Shown: positions 58,563 to 64,000 of the stretch, one piece after another | Layout of the letters: the number at the start of each line of letters is the position of its first letter | Position numbering within the stretch: position 1 is the stretch's first letter | Assembly: GCA_025890175.1 (NCBI GenBank) | Contig: JANPYM010000014.1 | Coordinates: forward strand, 257,052-321,051 | Source: Ciborinia camelliae | Lineage: Eukaryota; Ascomycota; Leotiomycetes; Helotiales; Sclerotiniaceae | Direction: 5' to 3' | Length of the DNA stretch: 64,000 nt | Program-made: the position numbers and the translations under genes | The notes under the pieces: generated by a model | What the model was told of the DNA's origin: nothing | The model's database searches: none | Seen by the model: the letters and a program-made list of their open reading frames with translations, nothing else

Positions 58563-59114
58563 ATGGCGCCAGCACTTCAACAAATCAAAGCTGCAACCCC
58601 AGCCGTTACCTCCTTCCTCACACCAAGTCCAACAGCGACAGCTACACCAATAAGTACGCTCATCAAAGCTGTTCCTTCTTCAATTGTATCTATTGAAATC
58701 ATCCCAACCACTTCCGCAGTTCCCACATCCAAGACTACACCATTATCCTCTTCCACACTCACCAAGGCTACATCTTCTACCACCTCTAGCACGGGAACCA
58801 GCACATCCACAGCAACATCCACCGCCGGCCCAACCACAGGCAAAGGAGCTCAGCCTTCGGGTCTCCTGTTCACAATCATCACGGCCATCATTTTGATCTC
58901 TGTCGCGTATTGTGTGGCTCGTTGCTGTATCTGCAAGAGGATTCGCAAGAGGAAGGAGAGGAAGGAGGAGGAGGAAAGAGAGAGAAAAAGACAGATCAGG
59001 GAGAGGGAGACGATTGAGATGGCAATGAGGATGAGGGAGGCAACTAGAGGAAGAGGCGTTTGGGAAGATGTACCATTGGGTAATGGACATAGAGGAGATG
59101 GAGCACATTTTTAG
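58563..59114 (+). CDS. Ser/Thr-rich single-pass membrane protein
   Basis: 183 aa, single exon. Residues 1-98 are Ser/Thr/Ala/Pro-rich (TSSTTSSTGTSTSTATSTAG), suited to dense O-mannosylation. One membrane span lies at about residues 99-119 (SGLLFTIITAIILISVAYCV), followed by a Cys/Arg-rich juxtamembrane patch (ARCCICKRIRKRK) and a charged helix (ERKEEEERERKRQIRERE). There is no obvious cleavable signal peptide, so topology rests on the positive-inside rule. The arrangement recalls cell-wall stress sensors or mid2-like proteins without their Cys-rich ectodomain. That is a resemblance, not an assignment. The architecture parallels the gene at 53867-54466. Confidence 0.65.
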   Translation: MAPALQQIKAATPAVTSFLTPSPTATATPISTLIKAVPSSIVSIEIIPTTSAVPTSKTTPLSSSTLTKATSSTTSSTGTSTSTATSTAGPTTGKGAQPSGLLFTIITAIILISVAYCVARCCICKRIRKRKERKEEEERERKRQIRERETIEMAMRMREATRGRGVWEDVPLGNGHRGDGAHF

Positions 59115-62100
59115 ATCAGAAGATGAGGAATAGAAAGAGGAGGGATTATAATATCTATTGGATATATATAAAGGGGAAAATAGAAGGGAAGAGTTGGATA
59201 GGGGGTTAAATGGTTAGATATAATATAAAGTAAGAGGAGGAAACCTTATATTCAAAAAAAGGCAAGGTAAGATATTCCAGAAGACGATGCAAAAGAAAGG
59301 TAAGTTATAGGTAAGTCCCCCCCCCCCAAATCAAGGTAAAGTATACTATAGGTAAGTTATAATATTAGCATCCGAGTCTTCTGGAGTAGGATAGAGAGGA
59401 AAATTAGTAGATAGGGTTAATAAGAAGTTCTATTTAAATAGAAAATGTTTTGTCTTCTCGTATTTCTTTCTCTTTTGTGAAATATTGTGTTGATGTAAAA
59501 TCTTACTAGTACTGATGGGAAGATATGAATGTGATTGGATTATATTTATGGCTTCTTTCTTTCTTTGTTCTTTATGCCACTGTCAATCTATCAACCTATC
59601 ATAGGACCATGAAACCCAACTCCAGAGATGATGAGTGGTGTGAATAGTAGTCGATGATAATATAAGGTTAATTGCTATTGCTATTGACATTGACATTGGC
59701 AGCAAACTGCGAATTTCAACTCAAAGTAATAATTTTCATTCCATTTTTGATACTTTCTTCCATTGGCATGTTTTCAAAAACCGACCCATCCAAAAAAGAT
59801 TGTGTTGTTACTTCTTTCAAGATCGTTTTGTCAGATTAAGATTCCCACTGGTTCAAAGCCACATAAGAAATAATTACCCCATAAACTGAGCTGATGAAGT
59901 TCTGCCACCAAGCCTTCCTTGGCTGGTTTGATTTGGTGAGATTGATATTTACAGTGGGATGGTCTATGTTCTGTGGTTGAGCATTGTGGTATTAATGCTC
60001 TCGAATGATATTATTCTTTGATCTCTATCAAAGGAACCATCATGGTGGCAATACAAGACGATCTTGGAGGTGCATTATATACTGTGTAAGATGATTATTT
60101 CCTAACCCTAGCTGACTGTATTATGAAGTCTGAACCTTGACATCATACCTTCAAGTTCTCCACCGGTCTTTGTACTGGACAGGACGAAAAATGTACTACA
60201 TACTACACACTACATACTCCATACTATATCAACCTATCCACCCCCCCAATAAACAAAATCTCTCAACCCACTATCCATTTCCCCACCACTTTCCAACCCA
60301 TATCAAAATCCCCTCTAAGCTACTTCCTATATATACATCATGATATAATGTTCGTCTCCAACTTCTCAATCTCCAATGCAGTCATATTTCGAGTCTCGGG
60401 AGATCATACAAGGCATTCGAGGATGTGCGTGGTCTCTGTTCCATCGATTACTCAATAGTGGAAGATGTAATGATTTATAGGGGGTTTCTTTTATAAAAGT
60501 GCAAATAGTCGGTGAGGGGTATGGTTTGTATGGTTTGAGTATCTGGGTTTGTTTCGTCATGAAATGAAGGTTATTGTGATTTTCTACCTTTTGTTGTTAA
60601 AATTGGGGTTCAAGAGTTGGGTAATGGATATTTTGAGCAATGATATTAAAATTTGATGAGAGTGATAGTGAAATAGCATGAGAGTGGTACAATATGCTAT
60701 GCTAAGAGATGGGCTTAGCTTCTTGCAACAGCAAAGGTTCCATTGTATTTCCTAAACACGAAATACTTTAGAAGCATTCCTAGATGTGTACCAAACCTCT
60801 TCTAGGTTGTCGCTTGTAGCTCTTATTGATGCCGAAATACTGCTTTAAATAGGTACCATACCATTGAAAAGAAGCTCTTTCTAATCTTCAAGATCACTTT
60901 CTTGGGGTACCGTACGTGGATATGCCCTTCTCAACTCACTAAACAAAGTGGAATTACTTGATTCACCACCTGATCTTTTCCTAAGGCCCGCACACTTCAA
61001 TTCTGCTTTAGTGTGACTGGAGTATCTCATCACTTATCATCGCCGGCATGGAGTGCGACTCTCAATAGATACTAGTCATTAAGATCAGACTATCAGTTCA
61101 ATCCTACAAGCGTGATTCATGCACACTTTATAAAATCCCTCCTATATCTCTTCTTTGCACTTACATGAATAAGACATTAGACTTTGAATCAATATTCGAG
61201 GCCCTGGGTCTATGAGAGACTCATATATATATGATCGGCACTGTATTGATCTTTGGTGTATACAGTGAAAGAAATGCAAAGAAAAATTACTAGTAGTCGA
61301 CTTAATCTTTCGACAGGTGGTTCTAATAATATTCCGTACTGCAAGTCAATAATCAGAGGGATTTGCTTCTTCAATTTGTTTAGAATATTGAATCCACTTA
61401 AAGAATAGATCTATCCTCGATTTGACTGATTTATAGCTTATCGAATATTAATAGCTTGAATATATTGCCTTTGATAAATGACAGTGAGTATATCAACAGT
61501 GACGAGAACCACAAACACAAGCGGGTTTTCGTCAACCGCACACCTCGTATCGATCAGGGAAATATGAGAATACTCGGCTTCATAATCATCTAATTCCTCA
61601 ACATTTCCTGGCTCGATTTGCTTTTTTGGCAGGTTTAACTATATCCGTCTGTATTGCTGACAATTTTTGTTTTCGGGGTAGGGGCCTTGCAGTACTTCTA
61701 TGCCTCAACAGAAAATCCTCACATGATTATGCGCAAAGAGGAAGGTAAAACTAGGTACCTTAGGCACCCCGTGCCCCGGTTTCTGATATGGCATCACAAA
61801 TGAGACCATACATATTCACGGCTTTAGCCCCGAGAATTTCCAATTTTAGGAAAACGCCATATCAGAAAGCTCACCTTGGGCATATTTGATAGGAATAATT
61901 CTCAAAATCCCTGAATTGATCAATGGAATATTCCACAAGATGACTGGCACTGGCTTCGTCTCCCTTCTGGCTAATAAAAGAAATTCGCCTGCATTTGACT
62001 CGGGAGCAAATATTTCGTATTGCCACGCAAACGAGAAGATAGGGGGGAGAAACAAACGATCGAAGAACGCGTAGGGGAACTGTAGATAGCCTGTGAGACA

Positions 62101-64000
62101 AAGCAAAGAGATTGCGATGGTACCGTCGTGAATGACACTGCATTCACAAATAGAGTATATGCAAATTTTGCCGTGAATGTTTTGGCTGCCGTGTTTCAAC
62201 CAAATTAATGCTTCGGTATTGTGGAACGAAGAGAATAGTAGTTTCTTCGTAGCTGGTAAGCTGGACTGCGGACCTGGAGTTGGTGCTGTGGAAGAAGGCC
62301 AACGTTCAAGCCGGATCATATCTTGAAGTCTCGAGAGATTCGAGAGTAAAGCCGTGGAATCTGGGATACAGTGATGCTGTATTGAATATAGTTGAGTTGT
62401 CCTTCAAATAGATCCCTGATCAAACCCATTTATTTTCGTCGAGAAAAAAGAGGAACTTCGCTGTTACGGAAGAATGTCCTAACTGTTGCTCATACCATAC
62501 TGCTACAGAGAAGAGATGGTGACGAATGAGCGAACTTTTTCTCGGCGTTTTGTGTATGAGATTTGGACAATCAGAAGGCGAGAGGATGACAGATCTTTCC
62601 TAAATACCTTGGACCAAGATATCTTCGTGATTCCGATCGGGCATAATTCCAATATAATTTTTATAAATATTTTGAACTTCTACACTGGCAAAATCTCAAA
62701 TATGTGGCTTAATACGGGGTTTGTCATAAACAAGATTTTAATTTTCAAACTAGAAATCTTCAGGATGATCCTTATAAAGGGGGTTTAAGCATAATAGCCT
62801 TTCCCATATCAAAAATCTAATCGAACCAAAGAAATAATTCTGATAAAGGGGTTATCCTTATATAGGGGATCCTGATAACGGAGTTTTGCTGTATGGAGTT
62901 TTTGAGATGGGAAATATCCGAGACCCGTTTGCTGAATGTATGCAACTGCAAGTAGATTCTTTCGAAGCGTGTCGTCGAGTACTGTACTATAGAGGGAGAA
63001 ATGATAAAGTTGCACTGTTTTTGTCTTTAAGATTCATGCGGAAACGATCTGCTGGCGGATCATTCATTTATTTTTTGGAACAGTGAAGTAACACCTGATC
63101 TAAGACCACGCAAGAGGACCCGCCGTTCATATGCCGACTTCATGGAGCTTTTGGGCCCGGCAAAAAGGGACTGATGGTGGATGGAATCATGGACTCTGTA
63201 GTATTTCATCTCCCTCTTTTGAGTTTTCTGAAATTTCAAGCCAAGCGAAGGGGTACGCATCATTCATTTACCAACTTTATAAAGCATTTGAATTAGAGTC
63301 AGGCGATTTGTGAACATATAATATTAAACTCTTTTCATTCCAACGATTTGATTGGCTCAAATTCATGTGATATAATCATTTATTTTGATCAAAAATGGTG
63401 ATATTATAGAAGAAATATATAATTTGCCCTCGATTATATAATTCGTCCAACCCTGATATAAGTAGTATATAGAAGTTAGAACCGCGGGTGTAACATCACA
63501 TCTTCAGTTCACTTTTTTCAACTCAATTCTGCGGAAATTATCGTATGTCTGTTTGATATGTGATGAAGAATTTAAGACTTTTTTTTACTCTGGAGGCTGT
63601 AACGGGAGTCTGGGCATCTGGGCATCTGGGCATCGATAAGAATGCCATAGCCGGAGGTAGGTAGGTAAGGTAAGATAGGTAATTAACCTTAGAAGTCAGG
63701 TTGTATTGGTACTAGTTGCCCAGTAAACAAACTTGCCTCATCTATACCTCCTACCTGTAAAAAAACTTAAAAAAACTTCAACTTGTCGGTGTTTCTAGGG
63801 CTACAAGTACAGTGCACGTTTAAGCGTATCCGGGGCGTTCTTTACTATTCTAGTCTACCCGAGTAGAGCCCATGACTTTCATCCCCGCTAGATCTTTATT
63901 AGATCTTTAGATCTTTTCATTCCAGGTTGACCACGTTGTTATTTCCCCATCTTTCATTGGATATCCACAATATCAGCCAAGAATCCATATCTCAAACATC
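59115..64000. other. 4.9-kb region without a supported gene
   Basis: AT-rich sequence to the right edge. The best ORF is minus-strand 61846-62319 (157 aa, ATG start, hydrophobic middle LLCLTGYLQFPYAFFDRLF). It overlaps other open frames and has no recognised domain, so I do not call it. Minor repeats: poly-C near 59318, three CTGGGCAT units at 63610-63634, an AGGT run near 63656, and three loosely similar TATAAAGGGG-type motifs at 62770-62870. Confidence 0.45.

Noticed and set aside
61846..62319. 157-aa minus-strand ORF with ATG
   Set aside because: No family signature, other frames also open over the same interval; insufficient to call a gene.

Overview
The window is nuclear DNA of a filamentous ascomycete. 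The reasons are short introns (about 48-167 nt) with GTAAGT/GTATGT donors and CTGAC/CTAAC-like branch sites, two HET-domain genes, a Zn2Cys6 regulator, a fungal NoxB-type NADPH oxidase, and long intergenic regions full of (AGGT)n and other short tandem repeats. The overall style (low GC, the F-box-like family at the left edge, TACCTAGGTA tracts) suggests Leotiomycetes, possibly a Botrytis/Sclerotinia relative. That taxonomic guess is inference. I saw no rRNA, tRNA, CRISPR or intact transposon.

Layout. 0-11 kb is accessory in character: a 5'-partial F-box-like gene, a two-exon HET gene (1921-4359), a Zn2Cys6 transcription factor (5227-7198) and the wreck of a NACHT/STAND NTPase gene (8780-10884). 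11-20 kb is sparse: a small multi-pass membrane protein, a small orphan protein with a Cys-rich tail, and a GNAT-type acetyltransferase carrying a perfect 87-bp in-frame tandem duplication. 20-46 kb is the conserved core: histone H1 (six exons), a repeat-rich 5.4-kb gap with a 25-copy 8-bp minisatellite, PI4P 5-kinase (Mss4/Its3 type), two unrecognised proteins (one Gln-rich with a repeat domain, one of 1172 aa), flap endonuclease FEN1, mitochondrial glutaryl-CoA dehydrogenase and a Ubc4/5-class ubiquitin-conjugating enzyme. 49-51 kb holds noxB. 53-59 kb has two small single-pass membrane proteins on either side of a second HET gene. The last 5 kb has no gene I can defend.

The genes do not form a cluster or pathway. 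The core genes cover DNA replication, chromatin, phosphoinositide signalling, ubiquitylation, ROS production and amino-acid catabolism. The accessory part is enriched in candidate non-self-recognition genes (two HETs and a NACHT relic). Spliced models were built by hand by matching donor, acceptor and phase to the expected protein families. The most striking result is a 5-nt microexon in FEN1 that carries the codon for the catalytic Asp34. Close behind are ACGCGT elements clustered in and after the H1 gene, a stopless phase-0 intron in FEN1, and a Gln-rich repeat protein whose repeat is open in several frames.
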